Part shown: piece by piece, positions 22,527 to 30,295 of the stretch
How positions within the stretch are numbered: position 1 is the stretch's first letter
Layout of the letters: each line of letters begins with the position of its first letter
Source of the DNA: SLRI01 sp964393275
Lineage (GTDB): Bacteria; Pseudomonadota; Alphaproteobacteria; Geminicoccales; Geminicoccaceae
DNA: 31,611 bases
Assembly (NCBI GenBank): GCA_964393275.1
Contig: CAYMTA010000047.1
Span: forward strand, 1 to 31,611
Direction: 5' to 3'
The notes under the pieces: generated by a model
Told to the model about the DNA's origin: nothing
The model's input: only the letters and a program-made list of their open reading frames with translations
Database searches by the model: none
Position numbers and translations under genes: made by a program

Positions 22527-23648
22527 ATGCTGAGGCTTCCGAGGCGGCGGTTCCTTTCGGCGACGGGCGGCACGGTGGCGGCTCTCGGGCTCGGGTCGGC
22601 GGGCTTCGCCCCGGGCCGGGCGCAGGCCGCGAGCGGCACCGTCCGCTGGGTCAGCCCGCGCGGCACGATCGAGGTGCTCGACGACTACCCCTACTGGGTG
22701 GCCAAGAAGCACGGCTGGTTCGGCGACATCGAGACGACGCTGGAGCCGGGGCCGATGGAGGCGACGGCGACCATCAAGCTGGTCGACCAGAACCAGTCGG
22801 ACATGGGCTATCCCTCGCCCGGCGTCTTCTCGCTCGGGCTCGAGCAGGGCATGCCGATCACCTCGGTCTTCCACATGGGCGCCTACGACGTCTTCAGCTT
22901 CGCCTTCCGCCCGGGCGAGAAGCCGGCCGATCCGAAGGATCTCGCCGGCAAGACCATCCTTTTGGGCTCGATCGGCTGGAAGGCCATCGTCGACCCGGAG
23001 CTCGCCCAGCTCGGCGTCGATCCTTCGAGCGTCGAATATGCCGAGGCCGGCAATCTCTGGGGCCAGGCGCTGCTGCAGGGCCAGGGCGACGTGGCGCTCT
23101 CCTGGGAGGGCCTGCGCGCGCAATGGACCGGCCAGGGGCTCGTGTTCGACTACCTGCTGCCGTACGATTTCTCCAGGCTGCCGGCCAACACGTTCATCGT
23201 CCGCAGCTCGGATGCCGAGGACGCGGCCAAGGCCGGGCTCTACGAGGCCTATCTGCGCGGCTGGGCCATGGGCATGGAGTTCGGCCACCTGAATCCCCGG
23301 GCGGCGACCCAGATCGTCATGGAGCAGTTCCCGGGCCTCGCCTCGACCCTCACCCCCGAGGTCGCCACGGAATCGATGATGCAGCTCGCCAAGGTCTATC
23401 GCGGCCCCTGGGACCAGCGCGACGGCTGGGGCTGGCACGACATGGCGCAGTGGCAGTTCTTCTTCGATCTCCTGCTCGAGATCGGCCAGGTCTCGAAGCC
23501 GATCGTCGCCAACGATGTCTGCACCAACCAGTGGGTGCCGGCCGCCAACGACTTCGACGGCGCCGCGGTGGAGGCGGCGGCCGAGGGCTTCGCGCTCGGC
23601 GACGACTACACCGCCGTCGACGTGTCGGCGATCGAGGCGCGACTCTAG
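22527..23648 (+). CDS. ABC transporter substrate-binding protein (NMT1/SsuA-like, Tat-exported)
   Basis: This 373-residue protein has a twin-arginine signal (LPRRRFLSATGG, hydrophobic run, cleavage near GRAQA-AS, about residue 34). The mature protein is a type-2 periplasmic binding protein: GTIEVLDDYPYWVAKKHGWF, DPKDLAGKTILLGSIGWKAI, and LGVDPSSVEYAEAGNL are family blocks. The ligand is unknown; the family binds nitrogen- or sulfur-containing organic ions and pyrimidine precursors. ATG 22527 follows AGGGAGAGACAGGG. Its TAG overlaps the stop of the convergent regulator in one CTAG. Tat export hints that it folds in the cytoplasm. Confidence 0.9.
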   Translation: MLRLPRRRFLSATGGTVAALGLGSAGFAPGRAQAASGTVRWVSPRGTIEVLDDYPYWVAKKHGWFGDIETTLEPGPMEATATIKLVDQNQSDMGYPSPGVFSLGLEQGMPITSVFHMGAYDVFSFAFRPGEKPADPKDLAGKTILLGSIGWKAIVDPELAQLGVDPSSVEYAEAGNLWGQALLQGQGDVALSWEGLRAQWTGQGLVFDYLLPYDFSRLPANTFIVRSSDAEDAAKAGLYEAYLRGWAMGMEFGHLNPRAATQIVMEQFPGLASTLTPEVATESMMQLAKVYRGPWDQRDGWGWHDMAQWQFFFDLLLEIGQVSKPIVANDVCTNQWVPAANDFDGAAVEAAAEGFALGDDYTAVDVSAIEARL

Positions 23649-24371
23649 GGCTTCGGCGGCTTCGCGGCGGCCGCCGGCTCGATCGCCGGCGGCCGGTCGT
23701 GCAGCGCCTCGGCCGCGGCGCGGGCGAGGTCGACCAGAGCCTGCAGGTGGCCGGCGCTCGGGCTATGGCAGACATTGAGCACGAGGGCGTCCGTCTCGCC
23801 GATCGCCAGCGAGGCGTGCGCCATGGTGCTGTCGATGTAGAGCGCGTCGCCCTCTTCCAGGCGGGTCGGCGCGTAGTGCTCGGTATGCACCTCGACCGGG
23901 CCGCGCAGGACGTAGATGAACTCCTCGCCCGAGTGCCGGCTGAGCTGGCTGAAGTCGACCAGGGAGCGGGCGCGGATGGTGATCAGGATCGGCACCATCG
24001 CCTTCTGCGACAGGTCGGTGCAAAGGTAGCGGTAGTCGTAGTTGGGCGTCTCGACCAGCATCTCCTCGCCCGGCCGGGTGATGCTGCGCCGGGCCGTCAC
24101 CTGCCCGTTGCCGATTGCCTCGGCCGCGGGAGACGCCTCGAAGAAGGCGCTGATGTCGACCTCGAGCCCTTGGCTGAGCTGGACCAGCTTGTCGTAAGGT
24201 CAGCGACATCTGGCTGTTCTCGACCTTCGACAGGGTCGAGACGCTGACCTTGGTGCGCAGCGCCACCTCGGCGAGACTGAGGCCGAGATTGCGGCGGATC
24301 GCGCGCAGCGCCCGGCCGAGGCGGGCGCGCGCCGGCCGCGGCGAGGGGAGCGGCTCAGTCGGCGCGGCCAC
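23645..24371 (-). pseudogene. XRE-cupin transcriptional regulator with a +1 frameshift
   Basis: The N-terminal part (from GTG 24371) has an XRE helix-turn-helix: LGRALRAIRRNLGLSLAEVA, then LRTKVSVSTLSKVENSQMSL. At about 24196-24197 one extra base (AA where A is expected on the plus strand) shifts the frame. Continuation YDKLVQLSQGLEVDISAFFE and the C-terminal cupin (SRHSGEEFIYVLRGPVEVHT, LEEGDALYIDSTMAHASL) lie in the next frame. Corrected, it is 241 residues, a typical ligand-sensing repressor of amino-acid or amine catabolism. It starts inside the end of the DSD1-type gene. Either the regulator is inactivated, leaving the locus unregulated, or this is a sequencing error. Confidence 0.8.
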
Positions 24372-25497
24372 GCGCCTCGATCGCCCAGATATCGACGAGG
24401 TCGTCGCCGCGCACGCAGTGGTACCAGTCGAAGAGGTTGAGGGTCGGGTCACAATGCGGCACGACCCAGGTGGTGAGCTCGCCGAGCTCGACCGGCCGCG
24501 TCGCCCCGGTGAGGTCGAGGCGGCCGAACTCGTCGCCGAACCGGCCGTAGGTCGAGCCCGGCGTCGGGCCCTGCCACTGGACCGGCATCGGCCCGTCCAT
24601 CGAGAAGCTCTTGGAGCCGGCGTCGATCGTGGCGTGGCCCTGGTGCTGGCGGCTGACCACGCGGCTGGCGACGAACAGCGCCGGGGCTACCGGCCGGTCG
24701 CCATCCGAGCCGAGCTCGATCGAATTGTAGATCACGTCGGAGAAGATGTACGAGCCGACCTGCAGGTCGGTGAAGAGGCCGAACTCGTGATCGAAATCGT
24801 GCGTGCCGGTGCCGCTGCCGGTGACGATCGGGCAGGAATGGCCGTGCTCGACCAAGGCGTCACGAACCTGGGCGAGCATGGCCAGCGCCTGGCCCGAGGC
24901 CGCCCGCCGCTCGGCGTAAGACGGGATCGCCTGGGTGTGGCCGGCATAGCCCTGGACGCCGACCAGCGCGAGGCCCCTTGCCTCCTGGATGGCGGCCGCC
25001 AGGGCGAGCGCCTCGTCGGGGCCGGTGACGCCGAAGCGGTGCGTGCCGACATCGACGTCGATCACCAGCTTCAGGACCTTCGCGGCATCGGCCGTGGCGG
25101 CGGCGAGCTCGGCGACGTTGTCCGGATCGTCGACGACGACGGCAAGATCGGCGAGGCGCGCGTTCAGGGCCAGAAGGCGCTGGACCTTGGCCCGGCTGGT
25201 GACGGGGGCGGTGATCAGGAGCCCATCGAGCCCGCAGGCGGCCAGAGCCTCGGCCTCGCCGAGCTTGGCGCAGCAGAGCCCGATCGCACCCGCCGCCAGC
25301 TGCGCCCGGCCGACGGCCGAGGATTTGTGCGTCTTGGCGTGCGGGCGAAGGGCGATGCCGCGCGCCCTGGCGCGGTCGTGCACGGTGCGGAGATTCCGCT
25401 CGAAGGCGTCGAGGTCGAGCACCAGGGCCGGGGTGTCGAGCAGGAGCCTCGAGCCGGGCTGGCCGACCAGGGCGGCATTGGGGCTGTGCGGGCTCAC
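24355..25497 (-). CDS. DSD1 family PLP-dependent enzyme (D-threonine aldolase / D-serine dehydratase-like)
   Basis: This 380-residue fold-type III enzyme has an alanine-racemase-like barrel with PLP lysine Lys55 in LRPHAKTHKSSAVG. The barrel motifs LVIDVDVGTHRFGV and VTGSGTGTHDFDHEFG bind cofactor. The C-terminal domain has the metal pair region VVPHCDPTLNLF (His, Cys, Asp), as in D-threonine aldolases and eukaryotic-type D-serine dehydratases. These act on D-beta-hydroxy amino acids. GTG 25497 overlaps the upstream TGA (GTGA) with GAGGAG upstream, so it is coupled to the deacetylase-like gene. The exact substrate is not determinable. Confidence 0.87.
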   Translation of the reverse strand: MSPHSPNAALVGQPGSRLLLDTPALVLDLDAFERNLRTVHDRARARGIALRPHAKTHKSSAVGRAQLAAGAIGLCCAKLGEAEALAACGLDGLLITAPVTSRAKVQRLLALNARLADLAVVVDDPDNVAELAAATADAAKVLKLVIDVDVGTHRFGVTGPDEALALAAAIQEARGLALVGVQGYAGHTQAIPSYAERRAASGQALAMLAQVRDALVEHGHSCPIVTGSGTGTHDFDHEFGLFTDLQVGSYIFSDVIYNSIELGSDGDRPVAPALFVASRVVSRQHQGHATIDAGSKSFSMDGPMPVQWQGPTPGSTYGRFGDEFGRLDLTGATRPVELGELTTWVVPHCDPTLNLFDWYHCVRGDDLVDIWAIEARGRAD

Positions 25498-26642
25498 GTG
25501 GCGGTCTCCTCGCTCGGCCACCAGGAGCCGCCGGTGACGATGCCGGTGCAGACGAGATGCTCGTCGGCGGTGATGGTCTCGCCCAGGCTGTCGGTGTGGA
25601 CATGGCGGCCGGGGCGGCGCTCGAGCACGGTGGCGTCGCCGATGGCACCGGGGGCGAGGCTGCCGAGATCGTCGCGGCCGATGGCGGCGGCGGGATGCGT
25701 GGTGGCGGCGCGGACCACGTCGTCGAGCCGCATGCCGAGGGCCAGGAACTTTGAGAGCGTGGCCAGGAGATCGAAGGCCGGCCCGTGGACGCAGAGCGTG
25801 TGCACGTCGCTCGAGATCGTGTCCGGAAGGAAGCCCTGCTCCAGCATGGCGGTCGCCGTCTCGAAGGCGAGCGAGCCCATGCCGTGGCCGATGTCGAAGA
25901 CGACGCCGCGCTTGCGGGCGGACAGCATGTCGGCGCGGATCTGGCGGTGGCCGTCGATCGGCGCGTTGGGGAACGGCTTGAAGCAGTGGGTGAGGACGTC
26001 GCCCCGGCGCATGTGCTCGACGACCTCGTGGCGGCCGGGCGGCGGCTGGTCGAGATGGGTCATCAGCGGCATGTGCAGCTTGTCGGCCGCATCGAGAGCG
26101 GCGTTGAACGGGCCGGCGCCGTTGCTGCCGCTGGTCACCTGGCCGACCCGGACCTTGACGCCGACGAGATGATCGATGTGCTCGCGGGCGACGGCCACCA
26201 CCTCGCGCGGGTTGCAGAGGCGGATGTCGAGGTTCTCGCCGACCATGACGTTCTTCGAGAATCCGAAGATGCCGGCGAACGAGATGTTCATGTAGGCGAG
26301 GATGCGGACCCTGGAGCGCTCGATGACGTGGTGGCGAAAGCCCGGAAAGTTGCCGGGCCCGGCGCTGCCGGCATCGACGAAGGTCGTGGTGCCGCTGCGC
26401 CGGGCGAGCTTGTCGGCATCGACGCCGAGCGAGGTGCCGCCCCAGTAGACGTGGGTGTGCAGGTCGATCAGCCCGGGCGTGACGAGGCGGCCGCCGACAT
26501 CGACCACGCTCTGGCCGCGCTCGGCCGGGATGTCGTCGTCGAGGGCGGCGATGCGCCCCTTGGCGAAGGCGACATCGGCACGCCGGTCGACATTCCGGCC
26601 CGGATCGAGGACGTGGCCACCTTTGAGGATCAGATCGAACAA
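25494..26642 (-). CDS. Amidohydrolase/deacetylase family metallohydrolase
   Basis: This 382-residue enzyme of the amidohydrolase superfamily has metal ligands HxH at His62 and His64 (GLIDLHTHVYWGG), a candidate carboxylated lysine Lys163 (HLVGVKVRVGQ), two later His (MTHLDQPPPG, LTHCFKPFPN) and the catalytic Asp in ISSDVHTLCVHGPAFDL. A small beta domain is formed by both ends (FDLILKGGHVLDPGRN; GAIGDATVLE). The family includes N-acyl-amino-acid deacylases and acetyl-hydroxyacid esterases. The start is TTG 26642, GGGAG eight bases upstream; homology stops there. It is the first gene of a run with the DSD1-type enzyme and regulator, suggesting release of a D-amino acid from an N-acyl precursor. 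Confidence 0.85.
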   Translation of the reverse strand: MFDLILKGGHVLDPGRNVDRRADVAFAKGRIAALDDDIPAERGQSVVDVGGRLVTPGLIDLHTHVYWGGTSLGVDADKLARRSGTTTFVDAGSAGPGNFPGFRHHVIERSRVRILAYMNISFAGIFGFSKNVMVGENLDIRLCNPREVVAVAREHIDHLVGVKVRVGQVTSGSNGAGPFNAALDAADKLHMPLMTHLDQPPPGRHEVVEHMRRGDVLTHCFKPFPNAPIDGHRQIRADMLSARKRGVVFDIGHGMGSLAFETATAMLEQGFLPDTISSDVHTLCVHGPAFDLLATLSKFLALGMRLDDVVRAATTHPAAAIGRDDLGSLAPGAIGDATVLERRPGRHVHTDSLGETITADEHLVCTGIVTGGSWWPSEETAT

Positions 26643-26690
26643 GGCTTCGGCTCCCGCTGGCGCCGCCGGACTGCGCGGCCGCGCGCATTC

Positions 26691-26719
26691 TTGGTAACCA
26701 GGCGAGGCTTGTCTACGAT
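26691..26719 (+). promoter_or_regulatory. Candidate promoter for the D-cysteine-desulfhydrase-like gene
   Basis: TTGGTA (26691-26696), a 17-base spacer and TACGAT (26714-26719) resemble -35 and -10 boxes in the 203-base divergent gap. A short dyad TGGTAACCA overlaps the -35. The start codon is 126 bases downstream, so a leader would be long. Prediction by eye. Confidence 0.3.
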
Positions 26720-26845
26720 ACGAAACGTCGAGAGAGAACCGGTATCGCTCGGGCACCGGGGCCGGGCGGTGCCTGGCCTTGCCGGCCCTGGAGCATCCGT
26801 GCGACGCTTTCGCCAAGCTGCGGCATAACCCTGGAGGCCTGAGCC

Positions 26846-27865
26846 TTGACGCGTGACGACCTTCTCGCCCGCCTCGACGCCATCCCGCGTGTGCCGCTGG
26901 CGCATCTGCCGACGCCGCTCGAGGCGGCGCCGCGGCTGAGCGCTGCGCTGGGTGGGCCGGAGATCTGGATCAAGCGGGACGACCTGACCGGGCTCGCCTT
27001 CGGCGGCAACAAGACCCGCCAGCTCGAGTACGTCTTCGCCGACATCCTGGCGGAGGGTGCGGATACGGTGATCGGCAGCGCCTACACGCAGTCGAACTGG
27101 TGCCGGCAGATGACGGCGGCGGCGAAAAAGCTCGGGCTCGACATGCATCTCGTGCTGCTGCACGGCGAGAAGGGGCCGAAGCTGCAGGGCAATTTCCTGC
27201 TCTACCGGCTGATGGGGGCGAAGGTCGACGTGGTCGATCTCGAGAGCCTCGAGGAGGTCCAGCCGCTGCTCGAGGCGAAGGCGGCGGAGCTGCGGGCGGC
27301 CGGCAAGAAGCCCTACATCGTCGGGCCCATGGCGACCGGGAACCTCGTCACCGGCGCGCTCGGCTATGTGCGGGCCGCAGTCGAGCTGGACGAGCAGCTC
27401 GACCGGGCGGGCCTCGCCCCGAGCCACCTCTATCTCTCGGGTGCGAACATGACGCCGGCCGGGCTGGCGCTCGGCTTCGAGCTGCTCGGCCGCCGGCTGG
27501 CGCTCCGCAGCATAGCACCCATCAAGTGGCAGTCCGATCGCGCCTGGGACATCGCCCGGATCGCCACGGCGACGGCCCGCCGCCTGGGGCTGGAGACCAC
27601 GATCGAACCCGCGGCGATCGAAAGCTCGGATGCCTATATCGGGCCGCGCTACGGCGTGGTTACGGACGCGGCACGGGAGGCGCTGGCCTTGGTCGCGCAG
27701 ACCGAGGGCATCATTCTCGATCCCGTCTACAGCTCGAAGGCGATGGCCGGGCTGATCGACCACGTCCGCGCCGGCCGGCTCACCGCCGCCGACACCGTGG
27801 TCTTCGTCCACACGGGCGGCACGCCGGCGCTCTTCGCCTATGCCGAGGACGTGATCGGCGACTGA
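26846..27865 (+). CDS. dcyD: D-cysteine desulfhydrase / ACC deaminase family PLP enzyme
   Basis: This 339-residue fold-type II PLP enzyme has PLP lysine Lys56 in LTGLAFGGNKTRQLEYVFAD and the family QSNWCRQM motif. The glycine/serine-rich segments LSGANMTPAGLALGFELLGR and FVHTGGTPALFAY lie where they bind phosphate. The C-terminal EGIILDPVYSSKAMAGLIDH is strongly conserved among D-cysteine desulfhydrases. Members convert D-cysteine to pyruvate, ammonia and sulfide, or open ACC. The two cannot be separated with certainty here. TTG 26846 has GGAGG eight bases upstream. It diverges from the deacetylase-DSD1-regulator operon, fitting a D-amino-acid role. Confidence 0.87.
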   Translation: MTRDDLLARLDAIPRVPLAHLPTPLEAAPRLSAALGGPEIWIKRDDLTGLAFGGNKTRQLEYVFADILAEGADTVIGSAYTQSNWCRQMTAAAKKLGLDMHLVLLHGEKGPKLQGNFLLYRLMGAKVDVVDLESLEEVQPLLEAKAAELRAAGKKPYIVGPMATGNLVTGALGYVRAAVELDEQLDRAGLAPSHLYLSGANMTPAGLALGFELLGRRLALRSIAPIKWQSDRAWDIARIATATARRLGLETTIEPAAIESSDAYIGPRYGVVTDAAREALALVAQTEGIILDPVYSSKAMAGLIDHVRAGRLTAADTVVFVHTGGTPALFAYAEDVIGD

Positions 27866-27884
27866 GCTTTTTGGGCGCCTCGGG

Positions 27885-29684
27885 TCAGGCGGCCTCGCCC
27901 TGGCTGAACTGCAGGTCGGCGAGGCGCGCGTAGAGCCCGCCCCGGCCGATCAGCTCGCGATGCGTGCCGGCGTCGACGATCCGGCCTTCCTCCATGACCA
28001 GGATCCGGTCGGCCTTCAGGACGGTGGCGAGGCGGTGGGCGATGACGATGCTGGTGCGGCTGCGCATCAGGTTGTCGAGCGCCTGCTGGACGGCGAACTC
28101 GCTTTCGGCGTCGAGGGCGCTGGTCGCCTCGTCGAGCAGGAGCAGGGCGGGATTGCGCAGGATGGCGCGGGCGATGGCGATCCGCTGGCGCTGCCCGCCG
28201 GAGAGCCGGACGCCCTTCTCGCCGAGGAAGGTGGCGAAGCCTTCGGGCAGGGCCTCGAGGAAGCCGCGCGCCGCGGCCGCCTCGGCGGCGGCGAGGACGT
28301 CGGCATCCGGCGCGTCGGGCCGGCCGTAGCGTATATTGGTCCAGGCATCGCCCGAGAAGATCACCGGCTCCTGCGGCACGAAGCCGAGACGGGCCCGGTA
28401 GGCGGCGGGCTCGAGCTGGTCGATCGGCTGGCCGTCCAGGAGGATGCGCCCGGCCTGCGGGTCGTAGAAGCGCATCAGGAGCTGGAAGATGCTGGTCTTG
28501 CCGGCGCCGGACGGGCCGACCAGGGCGACGCTCTCGCCGGGCCGGACCAGAAGGTCGAGGCCGCCAAGGACGACCCTCTCGGGCTGCGCCGGGTAGGCGA
28601 AGGAGACCTGCTCGAAGCGCACCTCGCCGACCGTCCTGGGCGGCAGCGGCAACGGGTTCGCCGGTGCCTTGATCGCGGGCTCGCAGTCGAGCAGCTCGAA
28701 CAGCCGCTCGGTGGCGCCGGCGGCGCGCTGCAGGTCGCCGACGATGTCCGAGAGCCCGCCCACGGCACTCGCCACCACGGTCGCGAAGAAGACGAAGGCC
28801 GACAGCTCGCCCGCCGTGATGCGGCCGGCGAGGACGTCCCGGCCGCCCATCCAGAGGACGGCGACGATGGCGCCGAAGACCAGGGTGATGACCACGGCGG
28901 CGAGCATCGAGCGGGCCTTGGCCCGGGTCGCCGCGGCCTCGAAGGCGGCCTCGCTGGCGGCGGCGAAGACCTTCGATTCCCGCTCCTCCTGGGCGAAGGC
29001 CTGGACGGTGCGGACGGCGTTGACGGTTTCCTCGGCCCGGCCGCTGACGTCGGCGAGCCGGTCCTGGGCGGCGCGCGACAGGCGGCGGACGAGGCGGCCG
29101 AAGACGACGATCGGCACGATGACCATGGGCACGACCAGGAGGACGAGCCCGGTGAGCTTCGGGTTGCTGTAGACCAGCAGGCCGACGCCGCCGATCGTGA
29201 GCAGGATGTTGCGCAGCGCCTGGGTCACGGTCGAGCCGATCACCGTCTGCACGACGGTCGTGTCGGTCGTCAGCCGCGACAGCACCTCGCCGGTGCGCGT
29301 GGTCTCGAAGAAGCCGGGCGGCATGCGGATGATGTGGCGATAGACCTCGGTGCGAAGCTCGGCGACGACGCGCTCGCCGAGCCAGGTCACGAGGTAGGAG
29401 CGCATGTAGGTGGCGACGGCCAGCGCCAGGATGACCACCATCGAGGCGCGCAGGGCGTGGTCCAGCGCCTGCTCCCGGCCGGCGCCGAAGCCGCTGTCGA
29501 TCAGGTAGCGAAGCCCGATGCCGAGGGAGAGCACGGCGGCGGCGGCGACCACGAGGGCCAGCAGGGCACCCAGGACCCGCCAGCGATAGGGCGTGAGATA
29601 GGCTGCGAGGCGGCGGAGCTGGCGAAGGTCGCGGCTCTTCGTCCGATCCAGGGCATGGGAAACCGGGGCGGCTGCCCGTGACAT
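27885..29684 (-). CDS. ABC exporter half-transporter (MsbA-like, fused membrane and ATPase domains)
   Basis: This 599-residue protein has six transmembrane helices (about 30-320), then an ATPase domain (about 350-599): Walker A GPSGAGKTS (390-398), signature LSGGQRQR (about 494-501), Walker B LLLLDEATSALD (about 515-526) and switch His in IVIAHRLATV. The membrane part carries the exporter motif TRTGEVLSRLTTDTTVV. It works as a homodimer, flipping lipids or expelling drugs. The opening SRDLRQLRRLAAYLTPYRWR is common in the MsbA/LmrA-like group of alphaproteobacteria. ATG 29684 has GAGGAG upstream; the longer open frame to 29753 is unlikely. It diverges from rpmE. Confidence 0.92.
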   Translation of the reverse strand: MSRAAAPVSHALDRTKSRDLRQLRRLAAYLTPYRWRVLGALLALVVAAAAVLSLGIGLRYLIDSGFGAGREQALDHALRASMVVILALAVATYMRSYLVTWLGERVVAELRTEVYRHIIRMPPGFFETTRTGEVLSRLTTDTTVVQTVIGSTVTQALRNILLTIGGVGLLVYSNPKLTGLVLLVVPMVIVPIVVFGRLVRRLSRAAQDRLADVSGRAEETVNAVRTVQAFAQEERESKVFAAASEAAFEAAATRAKARSMLAAVVITLVFGAIVAVLWMGGRDVLAGRITAGELSAFVFFATVVASAVGGLSDIVGDLQRAAGATERLFELLDCEPAIKAPANPLPLPPRTVGEVRFEQVSFAYPAQPERVVLGGLDLLVRPGESVALVGPSGAGKTSIFQLLMRFYDPQAGRILLDGQPIDQLEPAAYRARLGFVPQEPVIFSGDAWTNIRYGRPDAPDADVLAAAEAAAARGFLEALPEGFATFLGEKGVRLSGGQRQRIAIARAILRNPALLLLDEATSALDAESEFAVQQALDNLMRSRTSIVIAHRLATVLKADRILVMEEGRIVDAGTHRELIGRGGLYARLADLQFSQGEAA

Positions 29685-29770
29685 GCGGTGCTCCTCGAAG
29701 CCGGGCGCGGCAGGCAGCCCGCCCTTTCGGGTGCGACGGCAGGATCGCACCATGGATCGCCGGCGAAGGC

Positions 29771-29799
29771 TTGAGTTCGCCGCGCGGCACCGCTATATA
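29771..29799 (+). promoter_or_regulatory. Promoter of rpmE-rpmJ
   Basis: TTGAGT (29771-29776), a 17-base spacer and TATATA (29794-29799) make a strong sigma-70-type promoter, 29 bases before the rpmE start at 29829. This is the best promoter match in the window, as expected for ribosomal genes. Confidence 0.65.
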
Positions 29800-29828
29800 C
29801 CGGCGGCTTGGCTTAGAGGAAAGTTCCC

Positions 29829-30053
29829 GTGAAAAAGGATATCCACCCGGCTTACCACGAGATCAACGTGGTGATGACCGACGGCTCGACCTTCAAGACG
29901 CGCTCCACCTGGGGTGCCGAAGGCGACACCATGACGCTCGACGTCGATCCGAAGTCGCATCCCGCCTGGACGGGTGGCTCGATGCAGTTGCGCGAGCGCG
30001 GCCAGGTGGAGAAGTTCAACCGGCGCTTCCAGAGCTTCCGCCGCAAGGCCTGA
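29829..30053 (+). CDS. rpmE: 50S ribosomal protein L31
   Basis: This 74-residue protein begins MKKDIHPAYHEINVVMTDGS and has the typical SHPAWTGG segment and basic tail KFNRRFQSFRRKA. It is the zinc-free (C-minus) form, without the CxxC pair, as usual in alphaproteobacteria. It bridges the ribosomal subunits. The start is GTG 29829, with GAGGAAAG upstream. Transcription probably continues into rpmJ 28 bases downstream. Confidence 0.96.
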   Translation: MKKDIHPAYHEINVVMTDGSTFKTRSTWGAEGDTMTLDVDPKSHPAWTGGSMQLRERGQVEKFNRRFQSFRRKA

Positions 30054-30081
30054 GCGCGCCAAGATCCATTCGGAGACGACG

Positions 30082-30207
30082 ATGAAGGTCCGCAACTCAC
30101 TGAAGACGGCGCGGACGCGCCACAAGGATTGCCGGCTCGTCCGGCGCAAGGGGCGCGTCTACATCATCAACAAGAAGGACCCGCGCTTCAAGGCCCGCCA
30201 GGGCTGA
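30082..30207 (+). CDS. rpmJ: 50S ribosomal protein L36
   Basis: This 41-residue very basic protein begins MKVRNSLKTARTRHKDCRLV and ends NKKDPRFKARQG. It is the zinc-free form: only one cysteine remains of the four-ligand C/H ribbon. The 41-residue length is typical of alphaproteobacteria. ATG 30082 has GGAG seven bases upstream. It shares promoter and terminator with rpmE. Confidence 0.96.
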   Translation: MKVRNSLKTARTRHKDCRLVRRKGRVYIINKKDPRFKARQG

Positions 30208-30230
30208 AGCCGGCTCCTGGACTGTCGACG

Positions 30231-30261
30231 AAAGCCGGGCCCCGTCCCGGCTTTGTCGTTT
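30231..30261 (+). terminator. Rho-independent terminator after rpmJ
   Basis: AAAGCCGGG and CCCGGCTTT form a perfect 9-bp stem (30231-30239, 30246-30254) with a CCCCGT loop, followed by GTCGTTTTC. It lies 24 bases after the rpmJ stop. Confidence 0.8.
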
Positions 30262-30295
30262 TCTGGGGTTGCCTGCGGGTGAGGTGGAGGTCGGC

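Noticed and set aside
24355..26688. A 777-codon minus-strand open frame as a fusion protein
   Set aside because: Only the part below 25497 carries DSD1 motifs; the rest is out of frame with the amidohydrolase, which is coupled by a GTGA overlap.
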